Positions 8,161 through 17,141 are shown, numbered from the stretch's first letter. The stretch is 63,602 nt of DNA from a bacterium (GCA_021811185.1 JAJZPL010000018.1:1-63602), one strand, 5' to 3'. The notes: generated from the sequence alone by a model not told the origin. Program-made: numbers and translations.

Positions 8161-9882
8161 TCAGAGCCCGGCAGGCTGCCGGTCTTTTTCTTTTTCCAGC
8201 TTCCAGCCGGAGATCCGGCGGATCAGGAAGCCGGACCCGTACAGCGCCGCCCCGGTGAGGAGCAGGCAGAGGATGCGCACGGTGGTCGGCGCGGAAGCCG
8301 CGTCGTAAAGCAGGGCCTTGCAGGCGGCGAAGCCGAGCACCAGCATGGCGGACTTGGCCATGGCCTCGTCCTTCCTGTCGAAAGCGAAAGCTATGATGCT
8401 GACCGCGTACATCAGCCAGGACGCCGAAACCGCCAGCGAGCTGGTGTCGGTGGTCAGCCGGTACAGGCCCGACACGGCGAGCACGTGCGCGGCGCCGAGC
8501 AGCGGCCCGTACCCCGCCTTCCCCGCGAACTCCTCGCCCCGGGCGTAGACCAGCGCCCACAGCGCCGCCAGCGAAGCCAGCGAGACCGCCAGCCAGGAGA
8601 GCTCCTTGCCGGACAGCAGGTGTGAGACCATCCCCACGTACTCCAGCAGCAGCACCGCCAGCACGGCCAGCGCCGGGATGCGCAGCGCACCGGCTTTGCC
8701 CGCCCCGTCCAGCTTTACCGGGGAGAGCGCCAGCCCCAGCGCTATGGCCACGAACAGCCAGGGCCGCGCCAGGGCGGGCAGCAGTTCCAGGTAGAAGGAA
8801 TGGAAACACACCACGGACACGAAAGCGTAGACCATGGTCTGGCTGCCTATGTTGGCCTCCGGGAACCACTTCTTCGCCGACTGGTAAAGGCCGAGCAGGA
8901 TGCCGGCGAACCCCAGCGACAGCCACGGCGCCAGGCCGGGATGCATGCGGTTTATGAAGTAATATTCCATGGCGTAGAAGAACAGGAGCAGCGGCAGGAA
9001 GCTGGCCGACTCCGTCTCGGTGAGCGGCTTCATGCTCTGCCGCGTGTAAAGATAAGCCCCCATGGCGAACACCAGGAAGTTGAGCGCCAGCATCCCCGCG
9101 GTCAGCCCGTCCTGCCTAAGGTAAAGGCCGGCGAAAGCGGTCATCATGATGGAGAGGTACGCGGCCACCAGCGTAAGCGTGCGGGAACGCACCCAGATGG
9201 AGATCACCGAGAAAGCCGTGGAGCAGAGCAGGAAGTAGTAGACGGTAAAAGTGGAGGTGGAGCCCAGGGACAGCACCACAGGCGCGCAATAGGAGCCCGC
9301 GGCGGCGGTGACCGGGTACCAGTCCTCCCTGATCCGCGTGTACAGCCAGATACAGGCCCCGGAAACCAGGCTGATCAGCGAGATGGCGTCTTCGAAAGTT
9401 ATCAGCGAATACAGCCGGTGGGCGGCGAAGACGGTGAGGTAGAGCACGATGATGCCGGCGCCCGGCAGCAGGCTGGAATATTCGCGGTCCGAGTCGAGCA
9501 GCGCGAACCCTGCCCCTATCAGGCCTATCCCCAGCAGCACGGCCAGCCCGATCTGCCTTACCGGTGTAAGCCAGCCGGAATCTATCGAAAGCTTTATTAT
9601 GAACGCGGCGGCGAACACGAAGCAGATGGCGGCCACTACGCCGAGCCAATTACCGGAACGTTCCGCGCGGGTCACGGGGCTCCCCGCGGGCGCCCGGGAA
9701 TCTAAAAGGTCTTTCAGGCCCGGCGCGGCGGCCGGCGCCGGGACGGACGCGGGAACGGGAACGCCGGGGGCCGCGGGCGAAGGAGGAACCTCGGGCTGCG
9801 CGGCCTTCATCAGCGCGCCTTCCACGCGGGAAAGGCGCAGCTCGAGCGAGTTCATTTTACTCTCTAATTCCAAGGGCTCCAT
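8161..9882 (-). CDS. DUF2339 polytopic membrane protein
   Basis: 573 residues. A short N-terminal helix (LELRLSRVEGAL), typical of the family and likely a coiled coil, leads into a Pro/Ala-rich linker (28-60) and then some 16-18 membrane segments, starting NWLGVVAAICFVFAAAFIIKL. DUF2339 proteins have this layout and no established function. A GGAGG site lies just before the ATG. It is a single gene between two promoters or terminators. Confidence 0.85.
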   Translation of the reverse strand: MEPLELESKMNSLELRLSRVEGALMKAAQPEVPPSPAAPGVPVPASVPAPAAAPGLKDLLDSRAPAGSPVTRAERSGNWLGVVAAICFVFAAAFIIKLSIDSGWLTPVRQIGLAVLLGIGLIGAGFALLDSDREYSSLLPGAGIIVLYLTVFAAHRLYSLITFEDAISLISLVSGACIWLYTRIREDWYPVTAAAGSYCAPVVLSLGSTSTFTVYYFLLCSTAFSVISIWVRSRTLTLVAAYLSIMMTAFAGLYLRQDGLTAGMLALNFLVFAMGAYLYTRQSMKPLTETESASFLPLLLFFYAMEYYFINRMHPGLAPWLSLGFAGILLGLYQSAKKWFPEANIGSQTMVYAFVSVVCFHSFYLELLPALARPWLFVAIALGLALSPVKLDGAGKAGALRIPALAVLAVLLLEYVGMVSHLLSGKELSWLAVSLASLAALWALVYARGEEFAGKAGYGPLLGAAHVLAVSGLYRLTTDTSSLAVSASWLMYAVSIIAFAFDRKDEAMAKSAMLVLGFAACKALLYDAASAPTTVRILCLLLTGAALYGSGFLIRRISGWKLEKEKDRQPAGL

Positions 9883-9947
9883 TTTGCCTCCGTACGCTTT
9901 TTAAAATTACTCTCACCCGACCGGGCCTCTTCCCCATATTCTATCAA

Positions 9948-9956
9948 ACCGCCCTT
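9948..9956 (-). promoter_or_regulatory. Extended -10 box for the DUF2339 gene
   Basis: The minus strand reads TGA-TAGAAT, preceded by GGCGGTT, about 65 bases upstream of the start at 9882. It is the same box as in the hairpin-linked promoters. Confidence 0.6.
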
Positions 9957-9975
9957 CCGCATTGAACGCGGCGCG

Positions 9976-10539
9976 TCAGTTATTGGGCCGGTAGGTCAGG
10001 AGGGCCGTGTCGGCGCCGAGCTTCCGCGCCTCCACGAGTTTGAGCGCCGCCGCTTCCGGGTATTCCTCGAACAGCCTCTTGCCGCTGCCGAGAATTACCG
10101 GGAACACCAGCAGGCGGTACTCGTCAACCAGCCCGCTGCTCCTCAGCGTGTTCACCAGGGTGCGGCTGCCCGCCACCAGGATATCCCCCGCGAACTCCTT
10201 CTTAAGCCTGGCCGCGGCTTCCGCCACGTCGCCGTTGATGATGGTGGTGTTGTTCCAGGAGGCCTTCTTCAGCGTGGTGGAGGCCACGAACTTGGGCATG
10301 CTGTTCATCTTGTCGGCGAACTCGCCGGTGCGCGAAGGCCAGGCGGCCGCGAAACTCTCGTACGTCCTGCGGCCTATAAGCAGCGCCCCGTGCGCGCGGA
10401 CCTCGGCCAGCTTGTATCCAAGCCAGGCCTGGTCCGGGTATTTCATCACCCAGCCGCCGTGCCTGAAGCCCGGTTCCCCGCCCGGCGCCTCCATTACCCC
10501 GTCCAGCGACACGAATTCCGAAACTATTATTTTCCCCAT
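9976..10539 (-). CDS. DHFR-fold reductase, RibD C-terminal family
   Basis: 187 residues with the RibD-C/YyaP pattern: IIVSEFVSLDGVMEAPGG at the N-terminus, ALLIGRRTYESFAAAWP near 53, DILVAGSRTLVNTL near 120, and VFPVILGSGKRLF near 146. Members bind NADPH and are usually of unknown substrate rather than true riboflavin enzymes. No riboflavin genes are nearby. The start is followed by a normal beta strand, so it is complete. Confidence 0.88.
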   Translation of the reverse strand: MGKIIVSEFVSLDGVMEAPGGEPGFRHGGWVMKYPDQAWLGYKLAEVRAHGALLIGRRTYESFAAAWPSRTGEFADKMNSMPKFVASTTLKKASWNNTTIINGDVAEAAARLKKEFAGDILVAGSRTLVNTLRSSGLVDEYRLLVFPVILGSGKRLFEEYPEAAALKLVEARKLGADTALLTYRPNN

Positions 10540-10558
10540 TTTGTCCCCCCTTCCCCGC

Positions 10559-11470
10559 TCAGCCCCAAAGCCCCGCCCTCTTCCTGCCCTGTCCCGCGGC
10601 GGCCGCGGGGTCCGCGGCCGTAACGAGCGTTACGAGCAGGTCGCCGCGCGTGCCGTCCTTCCTGCGCAGCCCGCGGCCAGGCACGCGCAGCCTCGCCCCC
10701 TTGCGCCAGCCTCGCGGCAGCTTGAGCCTGAGGACCCCGTCCAAGGCGGGCACCTGCACTTCTCCGTCGGTCTCCGCCGCCAGGAGTTCGGTCTCAAGGT
10801 CGTCTCCGGCCACTTTAAAATCTGGATGCGGGGAAACGCGGATCTTTAAGCGGTTCCCGCCGCGGCCCGGACCGGCTAAATTCAGGCCGTTCAGCGGCAG
10901 GCTGTCCCCGTCGCGCAGACCTTCGGGAAGTATAACCTCCACACTCTCCAGTTCCACCGCCTGGCCCGCCCCGCCGCATTGCGGGCAGGGCCCGGCCCGC
11001 AGCAGGCCGGCGCCGGCGCAGCCCGGGCAGGCGGTCTTTACGCACACGCTTAAGACCTGGCGCGAGCCCCTCAGCGCTTCCGCCAGCGAAAGGTGCAGTT
11101 CTAAATCCGCGCCTCCGCTGCAGCCGGGCGCAGGCCCGGCCGCGGGACCGGCTCCGGCCAGGTGTCCGAAAAGCGCATGAAAGAAATCGCTGAAGCCGGC
11201 GGAGAGTCCGACTGCGCCGTGCGGAAAGACCAGGTCCTGCCCATGCCGCAGCTTCCCCCACAAGCGGTCATAGGCCCCGCGTTTCTGCGGCGAGGACAAA
11301 CCCGCATAAGCCTCGTTTATAGCCTTGAACCTGCCTTCGGCCGCCTTATCGCCTGGGTTGTGATCCGGATGGCACTTCAGGGCCAGCTTGTGGTACGCGG
11401 CCCGGATCTCGCCCGGAGAGGCCTTGTTTGGAACTCCCAGGACGGAGTAATAATCTACAAATTTAGGCAT
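10559..11470 (-). CDS. J-domain co-chaperone with a reduced zinc-finger
   Basis: 303 residues. An N-terminal J domain (DYYSVLGVPNKASPGEIRAA, HPD in LKCHPDHNPGD) is followed by a Gly-rich linker, then a central region with only two of the four CxxCxGxG motifs of DnaJ (CPGCAGAG and CPQCGGAG). A CbpA/DnaJ-like C-terminal substrate domain completes it. It is intermediate between DnaJ and CbpA. I chose the ATG at 11470 because the J domain starts there; a GTG 39 bases upstream has no ribosome-binding site. No dnaK or grpE is nearby. Confidence 0.88.
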   Translation of the reverse strand: MPKFVDYYSVLGVPNKASPGEIRAAYHKLALKCHPDHNPGDKAAEGRFKAINEAYAGLSSPQKRGAYDRLWGKLRHGQDLVFPHGAVGLSAGFSDFFHALFGHLAGAGPAAGPAPGCSGGADLELHLSLAEALRGSRQVLSVCVKTACPGCAGAGLLRAGPCPQCGGAGQAVELESVEVILPEGLRDGDSLPLNGLNLAGPGRGGNRLKIRVSPHPDFKVAGDDLETELLAAETDGEVQVPALDGVLRLKLPRGWRKGARLRVPGRGLRRKDGTRGDLLVTLVTAADPAAAAGQGRKRAGLWG

Positions 11471-11509
11471 GGACGATCCCGGAATTTTTTCCGCTCCCCC
11501 CTTCCGCAC

Positions 11510-11518
11510 ATTCTAGCA
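11510..11518 (-). promoter_or_regulatory. Extended -10 box for the J-domain gene
   Basis: The minus strand reads TGC-TAGAAT, about 35-40 bases before the start at 11470. Confidence 0.6.
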
Positions 11519-11629
11519 AACCCCGGGAGACAAATTTCAACCAGTTTTACCGGCGGCGAAATGGAATGCGTGGAAGCCGCCCGCGCCAGCTCGCCTTTCG
11601 CCCGCTGAAGCCTGGTTTCCGCAGAGCAT

Positions 11630-11660
11630 AAAAAACCGCCGGGGCTCCCGGCGGTTTTTT
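11630..11660 (-). terminator. Symmetrical intrinsic terminator
   Basis: AAAAAACCGCCGGG and its complement give a strong stem with T-runs on both strands. It lies directly 3' of the minus-strand phosphodiesterase gene. Confidence 0.9.
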
Positions 11661-11695
11661 CATGTTACTCTTTAAGAAGCGGAGGGATCCTTCCC

Positions 11696-12403
11696 CTATT
11701 TAGGGAAAAGGCCGGCGCGGCGGACCACGGCGGCGATGCCGGCGGCCCAGGGAGCCCCGCGGGCTTCCAACGCGCCGCAGAAAGCTTCCACGTCATATTT
11801 AACCCTTACGATCTCGGCGCTTACGCCGCCGTCCACCGTCACCACGGCGTACGAAGCCGCGGTGTTCCCGTCCAGCGAGCTGCCCACGCTGCCTGGATTC
11901 ACCGCCAGCCCGCCGTCGGGCAGGGTGACGACGTAAGGGGAGTGGATATGCCCGCATAGGATATTGCGGCCGAGGCTGGCGGGCAGGAACTGTTTCTCGT
12001 CGCTCCCTGGGGAAGCGTGGAAAGCGGCGAACTCCGCGCCCCCCAGCCTGAACGCGAGCTGCACCGGCGCGCTCCCTAGCCAGGCCTTGTCTTCCGCCCG
12101 GAGGGCCGCCCCGGTCCATTCCGCGTGGTCGGCGCCTTCCGCGCAGCGGAAATACCGCTCGAGTTCGGCGCGCGGGGCTCCGGAGGAAAGATATCGGTCG
12201 TGGTTGCCACGCACCCTGTAAGCCGGATTGAGCGCGGCCAAACGGCGGGTAACCTCTCCGGGGAACGGCCCCATGTTCACGGCGTCGCCGAGAAAGCACA
12301 GCGGAGCCGAGCCCAGGCCGCGCCTAGAGACATCCGTTAGCACGGCCTCGAGGGCGTGCAGGTTGGAGTGCACGTCGGATATCACGACCAGTTTTTCAGC
12401 CAT
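11696..12403 (-). CDS. Calcineurin-like metallophosphoesterase
   Basis: 235 residues with the full two-metal set: DVHSN near residue 9, GDAVN near 38, GNHD near 66, FHASPG near 128 and GHIHSP near 151. This is the YfcE/MJ0936-like phosphodiesterase type; the substrate is unknown. It is a single gene closely following the gene that ends at 12427, and the two may be co-transcribed. Confidence 0.9.
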   Translation of the reverse strand: MAEKLVVISDVHSNLHALEAVLTDVSRRGLGSAPLCFLGDAVNMGPFPGEVTRRLAALNPAYRVRGNHDRYLSSGAPRAELERYFRCAEGADHAEWTGAALRAEDKAWLGSAPVQLAFRLGGAEFAAFHASPGSDEKQFLPASLGRNILCGHIHSPYVVTLPDGGLAVNPGSVGSSLDGNTAASYAVVTVDGGVSAEIVRVKYDVEAFCGALEARGAPWAAGIAAVVRRAGLFPK

Positions 12404-12426
12404 AAAGGGATCCGGGCGTCCGGCCT

Positions 12427-13164
12427 TTACTGTGAAGCGGCCGAGAGCGTCTCCCTCAACTTGGCTCCCACGATCTTGTTGTAGCCTTCGGTCCTCTTCT
12501 CTACTTCTTTGGAGAACTTCTTGTAGAAAGCGTCCTTCTGGTCGCTGGCCGCCTCGTATTGCCTGAGCAGCGCCTTGTGCTCCTTTTTCAGGCTTTTTAC
12601 GGCGGCCTTGGCGGCCTTCTTGTCGGCGCCGAGCTTGGCCTGCTCGATAGCGGTCTCTTTCTCGTTGATCAGTTTCTGGATAGCCGACAGCCTGCGGTCG
12701 TGGGCCGCCGCCTTCGCGTCCATTTCCTCCATCCAGGGCTTAAGGTCGGCCGCTATGCCGCTGTACCCGGCCAGCAGCGGCTGGAAACAATGCGGGCACG
12801 AGGAGGCCGGGAAAGCGGGCTTGGCGGGTTCGGCGGGCACGGCGGGCTTCTCGGCCACGGCGGAGGCCGCGGGCGCCGCCGTAGCCACCGCAACTTGGGG
12901 GGCCGGCTGCGCTTCCGCCGGAGTAAGGGCAGCCGGAGCGGCGGTGCTCACCTGCGCCTGGGCCGCGGCCTTGAGGCCTTCCGCGGCGGACGCTTTAACC
13001 GGCTCTTTTTTCGCGCGCTTAGGCTTTACCGCCTTTTTCTTCGCGGGCGTTGCGGGCGCGGCGGGGCTTACCTTGGCCGGCGCGGGCTGCGCTTCCTGGG
13101 TGAAAGCGGGAGTAAGTGCCCCCGTCAGCAAGAGCGCGGCTGCTATTAATATCATTTTTTTCAT
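12427..13164 (-). CDS. Secreted Ala/Pro/Lys-rich coiled-coil protein
   Basis: 245 residues. After a signal peptide (LLLTGALTPAFTQ) comes a long low-complexity Ala/Pro/Lys region (25-120), then a CPHC pair, then a charged helical domain (150-240) predicted to form a coiled coil. The layout suggests a periplasmic spacer or structural protein. The paired cysteines could bind metal or form a disulphide. Function unknown. I start at MKKMILIAAA, which gives a proper signal and a GGAAA site. Confidence 0.6.
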   Translation of the reverse strand: MKKMILIAAALLLTGALTPAFTQEAQPAPAKVSPAAPATPAKKKAVKPKRAKKEPVKASAAEGLKAAAQAQVSTAAPAALTPAEAQPAPQVAVATAAPAASAVAEKPAVPAEPAKPAFPASSCPHCFQPLLAGYSGIAADLKPWMEEMDAKAAAHDRRLSAIQKLINEKETAIEQAKLGADKKAAKAAVKSLKKEHKALLRQYEAASDQKDAFYKKFSKEVEKRTEGYNKIVGAKLRETLSAASQ

Positions 13165-13268
13165 TGTCGTAGTTTTCCTTGTTTTTTTACGGCCGCACCC
13201 CGCGGCCTCGTTCTTGTATTTCAATATTTTAAGTTCAAAAATCATCAGCGGCTGCCTTGTGCCTGCCG

Positions 13269-13769
13269 CTATTGGCCCTTATTGAAGATCCTGCTCTCCA
13301 TCTCGTTCACGGCGTCGGCTTCGCTTTTCCCCAGCGCCGGGTCCGCCTCTGCGGCGGCGCCCGCGCCGCTTTTGGGCTGCTTTTTCTCGGCACCCTTGTC
13401 GCCGCGCTTCTCGCTCGCCGCGGCGCCCTGCGCCGGGGTATTGCGCTTGAACCTGATGGCCGTACCGTAAACTTTTATCTTCTGCCAGCACCATAGCCCC
13501 AGCGGCCCGAAGCCCCGTTCGTCGTCGACCTGCGGGTTGACGATGGCCTCGGCCGCGGCGTCTTTAAGCGCGTTCTCGGTAGCGGCCCCAAGCGAGGCGT
13601 TCCCGTTCACCGGCAGCACGCAGAGCAGGCGGGTGCTGGTGCTTTCGCCTGTGGCCGGGCCGACTATCTCCATGGCCTGCGGCGAAAGCGTCATGCCCGT
13701 AGGGTGCGGCGTCACCAGCGCGCACCCGCCAAGCGAACAGGCCGTCAGCGATAGGATAATTTTTTTCAT
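13269..13769 (-). CDS. Lipoprotein with TRL-like domain
   Basis: 166 residues with a lipobox (SLGGC, Cys16). The middle, NGNASLGAATENALKDAAAEAIVNPQVDDE followed by WCWQKIKVYGTAIRF, recalls TRL-like bacterial lipoproteins (a GDASL-type segment, then VD, then VYG). A charged Ala/Lys-rich tail of about 55 residues follows. The family has no known function. The start gives a clean lipoprotein signal; the longer reading frame upstream lacks one. Confidence 0.55.
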   Translation of the reverse strand: MKKIILSLTACSLGGCALVTPHPTGMTLSPQAMEIVGPATGESTSTRLLCVLPVNGNASLGAATENALKDAAAEAIVNPQVDDERGFGPLGLWCWQKIKVYGTAIRFKRNTPAQGAAASEKRGDKGAEKKQPKSGAGAAAEADPALGKSEADAVNEMESRIFNKGQ

Positions 13770-13808
13770 AATTCCCGGATCCGTCCATCCGCTAAAGTTC
13801 ATAAGGAT

Positions 13809-13817
13809 ATTCTAGCA
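13809..13817 (-). promoter_or_regulatory. Extended -10 box for the TRL-like lipoprotein gene
   Basis: The minus strand reads TGC-TAGAAT, preceded by TTT, about 40 bases before the start at 13769. Confidence 0.6.
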
Positions 13818-13871
13818 AAAGCTCCCCGCCGCTTTTCCACCCTGCCGGCAGGCCCAGGGCCGCGCCTTTTT

Positions 13872-13880
13872 TGTTAAGAT
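13872..13880 (+). promoter_or_regulatory. Extended -10 box for the ZIP transporter gene
   Basis: TGT-TAAGAT after a T-run, 22 bases before the ATG at 13903. A GGAGGAGAG site lies between. Confidence 0.5.
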
Positions 13881-13902
13881 ACCGTGGAGGAGAGATCTTG
13901 CT

Positions 13903-14658
13903 ATGCCTATCGCGGAAGCCTGGCTTTATACCATGGCCAGCGTAACGCTGGTCAGCGCCCTGTCGCTTACCGGGCTGTTCTTCCTTTACATGGACGAGGA
14001 GCGGCTGCGGCGGATCCTGCTCCTGCTGGTGAGCTTCGCCGTGGGCGGCCTGTTCGGCGACGCCTTCCTGCACCTGCTGCCGGAAGCCTTCGCCAGGATG
14101 GGCACCGGGCCCAAGGCCCCGCTGCTGGCGCTGGCAGGCATCTTCATGTTCTTCATCCTGGAAAAATTCCTGAGCTGGCGGCACTGCCATGTCCCTACTT
14201 CGGAAAAGCACCCGCACCCCATGGTGTTCATGAACCTGATCGGGGACGCGGTGCACAACTTCATCGACGGGGCGGTGATCGGCGCGAGCTTCCTGATAAG
14301 CCCGCATATGGGGCTCGCCACCACGCTGGCGGTGGTGCTGCACGAGATCCCGCACGAGATCGGGGACTACGGCGTGCTGGTGCACGGCGGGTTCACTCCG
14401 AAAAAAGCGCTGGTCTTTAATTTTCTTACCGCCCTCACGGCCCTGGCGGGCGGGGCGGCCTCGCTGCTGGTAGGCACACATTTCGTCAGCTACACCTACG
14501 CGGCCCTGCCGCTTACGGCGGGCGGCTTCATCTATATAGCCGGCTCCGACCTGGTCCCGGCGCTGCACGAGGAGTGCGACACGGTAAAATCCCTGCTGCA
14601 GCTGTTCTTTATCCTGCTGGGCGTAGGCCTGATGAGCCTTATACTGCTGCTGGGCTGA
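13903..14658 (+). CDS. ZIP-family divalent metal transporter
   Basis: 251 residues and about eight membrane segments. The two metal-site helices are clear: HNFIDGAVIGASF at about 113-125 and HEIPHEIGDYGVLVH at about 146-160. The histidine-rich loop between the third and fourth segments is short (HCHVPTSEKHPHP). ZIP proteins import Zn2+ and related metals across the inner membrane. A strong GGAGGAGAG site fixes the start. It is convergent with the next gene, six bases apart. Confidence 0.93.
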   Translation: MPIAEAWLYTMASVTLVSALSLTGLFFLYMDEERLRRILLLLVSFAVGGLFGDAFLHLLPEAFARMGTGPKAPLLALAGIFMFFILEKFLSWRHCHVPTSEKHPHPMVFMNLIGDAVHNFIDGAVIGASFLISPHMGLATTLAVVLHEIPHEIGDYGVLVHGGFTPKKALVFNFLTALTALAGGAASLLVGTHFVSYTYAALPLTAGGFIYIAGSDLVPALHEECDTVKSLLQLFFILLGVGLMSLILLLG

Positions 14659-14663
14659 TCCGC

Positions 14664-15014
14664 CTATTCCCAGTTTATCTCCAGCAGGTCCAGGCGCCCC
14701 GAATTATATTCCAGCTCGAAGTCTTTGGCCAGGCCGGTCCAGAACCCGGCCTGCGCCGGCCCGTATTCCAGGCTGAATTTCCCGGACAGGCAATTGGCCG
14801 CCTGCCAGATCACGCGCTGGTGGCGGAAGTGTTTAAGGTCCTGCAGATGCCGCTCGTGGAGGAATTCCAGCACGAAACGGTCGCGCCCTTCGCCCAGGAA
14901 CTTCAGCTCGGCCCTGGCGCCGGCGGCGCGGGCGCGCCCCTTGGCGAAATCCAGCAGCGCGCACACGAGCAGGCAGCTGCGGGATATCTTTTCCAGTTCT
15001 TTATCGGTATACAT
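14664..15014 (-). CDS. Small cytosolic hypothetical protein
   Basis: 116 residues with no signal or membrane segment. It is mixed helix and strand with AELKFLGEGRDRFVLEFLHERHLQDLKHFRHQRVIW as the most regular part (about 35-70). I recognise no family. It lies 20 bases downstream of the secreted protein gene ending at 15035 in the same direction, so the two are probably co-transcribed. Confidence 0.55.
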   Translation of the reverse strand: MYTDKELEKISRSCLLVCALLDFAKGRARAAGARAELKFLGEGRDRFVLEFLHERHLQDLKHFRHQRVIWQAANCLSGKFSLEYGPAQAGFWTGLAKDFELEYNSGRLDLLEINWE

Positions 15015-15034
15015 CGCGCCTTTTAAGCCCCCCG

Positions 15035-16006
15035 CTATTTCTTCGCCCTTTTTTTCCCCGCGGCCTTGGGCCGGGCCAGCAGGCGTTTGGCCGCCCTGCC
15101 AACCTGGCCGGAAACGTAATCGTCGAAACCGCAGGCCTGCAGTTCCTGTAAAGGCGCGCTCCCGTATTTTCCGGAGACGGCCGCGGTCACGGCGTCAGCG
15201 GCGGCGTCCAGCCTGGCCGCGGACACCTTGGGCGCGGGCCCGCCGTTATCCAGCGCTGCGGCCAGCCGCCAGAGCCTTATGGCCTCGCGGACCCTGGCGC
15301 GGTCCGGGGCCAGCACGGTCGCGGTGCTTTTAGCCGGTTCCAGCGAGGCCCTCTCGCTACGCATCTTTTCCACCAGGTCCTGCACGGCACGGGCGGCGGC
15401 CCAGTCCAGCCAGCCGGCCGAGTTTTCATCCCTGGCCGGTTCCGCCGTTATGACGGGCGGCACAGGCCCGAAGCGGTAAGCGCGCTCCGCCCCGGTATAA
15501 GGCGGCACAGGGGGCTGCGCGTAAAGCCTGGCGTTGGCGCCGGCGATCAGCGGCCCTATGGCCCCGTTCATGAGCCGCGAGGCCTTTTTATCGTACGGGC
15601 AGGTCCAGCCGCGCACCGGGCCCAGCCCCGCCACGAGTTTTTCAATTTGCTGCCCGGTAAGATAGGCCTGGTTCCGGAAAGCGGTATCGTCGGGATACTG
15701 GCGCCAGCGGCTGCCGAAGCGGAGGCTCGCCGTATTTGAACGCATCTGGAGGCGCAGCGAAGCTTCTATGGCCGCGGCGTCGGCCTTGGGCGGCAGCCCG
15801 GCCGCCCGCTGGCGCGCGAAAGCCTCTTTAACGTTGGCCTGCGCCCTTGCGGCCGCAACCACGTCGTTAACGGCGTCCGCCGCCTGGGTCGCGGCCCCGG
15901 TCAGGGTGCCGGCCACGGCCCCGCGCTCCGCGTCCGTAAGGTCCTGAGCCCTGGAAGCGCCCGCCGCTCCCAGCAAGATCGCCGCTGAAATCAAAAGTGT
16001 TTTCAT
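15035..16006 (-). CDS. Secreted hypothetical protein
   Basis: 323 residues. A signal peptide (LLISAAILLGAAGASRAQ) is followed by an alpha-helical, Ala-rich protein with a Lys/Arg-rich end (KAAGKKRAKK). Two Trp-containing stretches (FGSRWRQYPDDTAFRNQAYL, PVRGWTCPYDKKASRLMNG) look like the ordered part. No known domain recognised. A GGGAGAAG site and a TGC-TAGAAT box support the start. Confidence 0.6.
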   Translation of the reverse strand: MKTLLISAAILLGAAGASRAQDLTDAERGAVAGTLTGAATQAADAVNDVVAAARAQANVKEAFARQRAAGLPPKADAAAIEASLRLQMRSNTASLRFGSRWRQYPDDTAFRNQAYLTGQQIEKLVAGLGPVRGWTCPYDKKASRLMNGAIGPLIAGANARLYAQPPVPPYTGAERAYRFGPVPPVITAEPARDENSAGWLDWAAARAVQDLVEKMRSERASLEPAKSTATVLAPDRARVREAIRLWRLAAALDNGGPAPKVSAARLDAAADAVTAAVSGKYGSAPLQELQACGFDDYVSGQVGRAAKRLLARPKAAGKKRAKK

Positions 16007-16023
16007 ATATCTTCTCCCAGCCT

Positions 16024-16032
16024 ATTCTAGCA
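16024..16032 (-). promoter_or_regulatory. Extended -10 box for the 16006 gene
   Basis: The minus strand reads TGC-TAGAAT after a TTT run, 17 bases before the ATG at 16006. The leader would be about ten bases and hold the GGGAGAAG site. Confidence 0.65.
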
Positions 16033-16059
16033 AAAGACTCCCGCCGTTTCCCCGCCGCT

Positions 16060-16088
16060 TTGCAAAAAGGCCCCAGTAACGCTATAAT
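16060..16088 (+). promoter_or_regulatory. Sigma-70-type promoter of the HELGHH protease gene
   Basis: TTGCAA, a 17-base spacer, and a perfect TATAAT (16083-16088), with an AAGGAAAG ribosome site 35 bases further on. Confidence 0.75.
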
Positions 16089-16135
16089 ATCCTGGACATT
16101 GACATTTGTCATACTCCGTACCAAGGAAAGAAACG

Positions 16136-17083
16136 ATGAAAAGAAACCTGCTCCTGTCCGCCTTCTCCGCCCTGCTGGCGGCCGCCATCCCCGCCGCCGC
16201 CTCCGACTGCCCGGGCTTCCTGCCCCCTAACGACCTCAAGATCCCCGTCAACTCCCTCGATGCCAGGGGCATCCAGGAGACGCAGTTCAACGAAGTCATC
16301 AACACCATAGAAAAGATCTACAAGCCGGTAGTGGCCGCCCAGGGCAAGGTGCTGCAGATCAACCGCCTCTGGACCAACGACACCGTTAACGCCAACGCCT
16401 CGCAGAGCGGCAATAAATTCGTCCTCAACATGTACGGCGGCCTGGCCCGCCACGAGGCCGTCACCATGGACGGCTTCGCGCTGGTAGTCTGCCACGAGTT
16501 GGGCCACCACCTGGGCGGCGCGCCCAAGGGCGGCTGGGCCTCCATAGAAGGCCAGGCCGACTATTACGCCAACCTTAAGTGCCTCCGGCAGGTCTTCGCG
16601 GATTCCTCGTCCAACGCTTTCACCGCCATGAAAGGCAGCGACGAAGTGGCGCAGCAGGAATGCGCCGCGGCTTTCCCCGCGCCCGCCGACCGCGCCATCT
16701 GCGTCAGGGCCGCCATGGCCGGCAAGTCCGTGGCCCGCCTGTTCATGGCCCTGCACAACGACCCCGTCGCCCCCGGCTTCGACACCCCCGACCCTAAAGT
16801 GGTAACGACCATGTTCACCGACCATCCCGCCACCCAGTGCCGCATGGACACCTACCTTCAGGGTTCTCTCTGCCGGCAGCCCGTGTCGGCCCCGCTGAGC
16901 GCCACCAACGCCGCCGCCGGCACCTGCACCCGCTCCGGCGGCTTCACCGGCGGCTTCCGGCCGCTGTGCTGGTACAAGCCCGCCAACCCAGCCGAGCTGC
17001 TGCCGCCGGCCGCCCGGGCCTTCGGCGCGGAAGAGGAGCTTCCTCCCGCCTTCTCCACGCTCCTGGGCAGCCTCGCCTGGTAA
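16136..17083 (+). CDS. Secreted M48-like zinc metalloprotease
   Basis: 315 residues with a signal peptide (LLAAAIPAAASDC) and a zincin motif, CHELGHHLGG, with His120, Glu121 and His124. SIEGQADYY offers Glu138 as a third ligand, as in M48 peptidases. Seven or more cysteines suggest disulphides, fitting an exported enzyme. The C-terminal third is Pro/Ala-rich without a recognised domain. It has its own strong promoter and terminator. Substrate unknown. Confidence 0.8.
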   Translation: MKRNLLLSAFSALLAAAIPAAASDCPGFLPPNDLKIPVNSLDARGIQETQFNEVINTIEKIYKPVVAAQGKVLQINRLWTNDTVNANASQSGNKFVLNMYGGLARHEAVTMDGFALVVCHELGHHLGGAPKGGWASIEGQADYYANLKCLRQVFADSSSNAFTAMKGSDEVAQQECAAAFPAPADRAICVRAAMAGKSVARLFMALHNDPVAPGFDTPDPKVVTTMFTDHPATQCRMDTYLQGSLCRQPVSAPLSATNAAAGTCTRSGGFTGGFRPLCWYKPANPAELLPPAARAFGAEEELPPAFSTLLGSLAW

Positions 17084-17103
17084 GAACGAACCGCCTTTAC
17101 GAA

Positions 17104-17141
17104 CGAAACCGCCGGGCTGCCCCGGCGGTTTCGCTTTTTTA
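17104..17141 (+). terminator. Terminator of the HELGHH protease gene
   Basis: The recurrent hairpin with a CTGC loop, extended by GA/TC pairs and followed by a TCGCTTTTTT tail on the + strand. It can also serve the convergent minus-strand gene. Confidence 0.9.
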
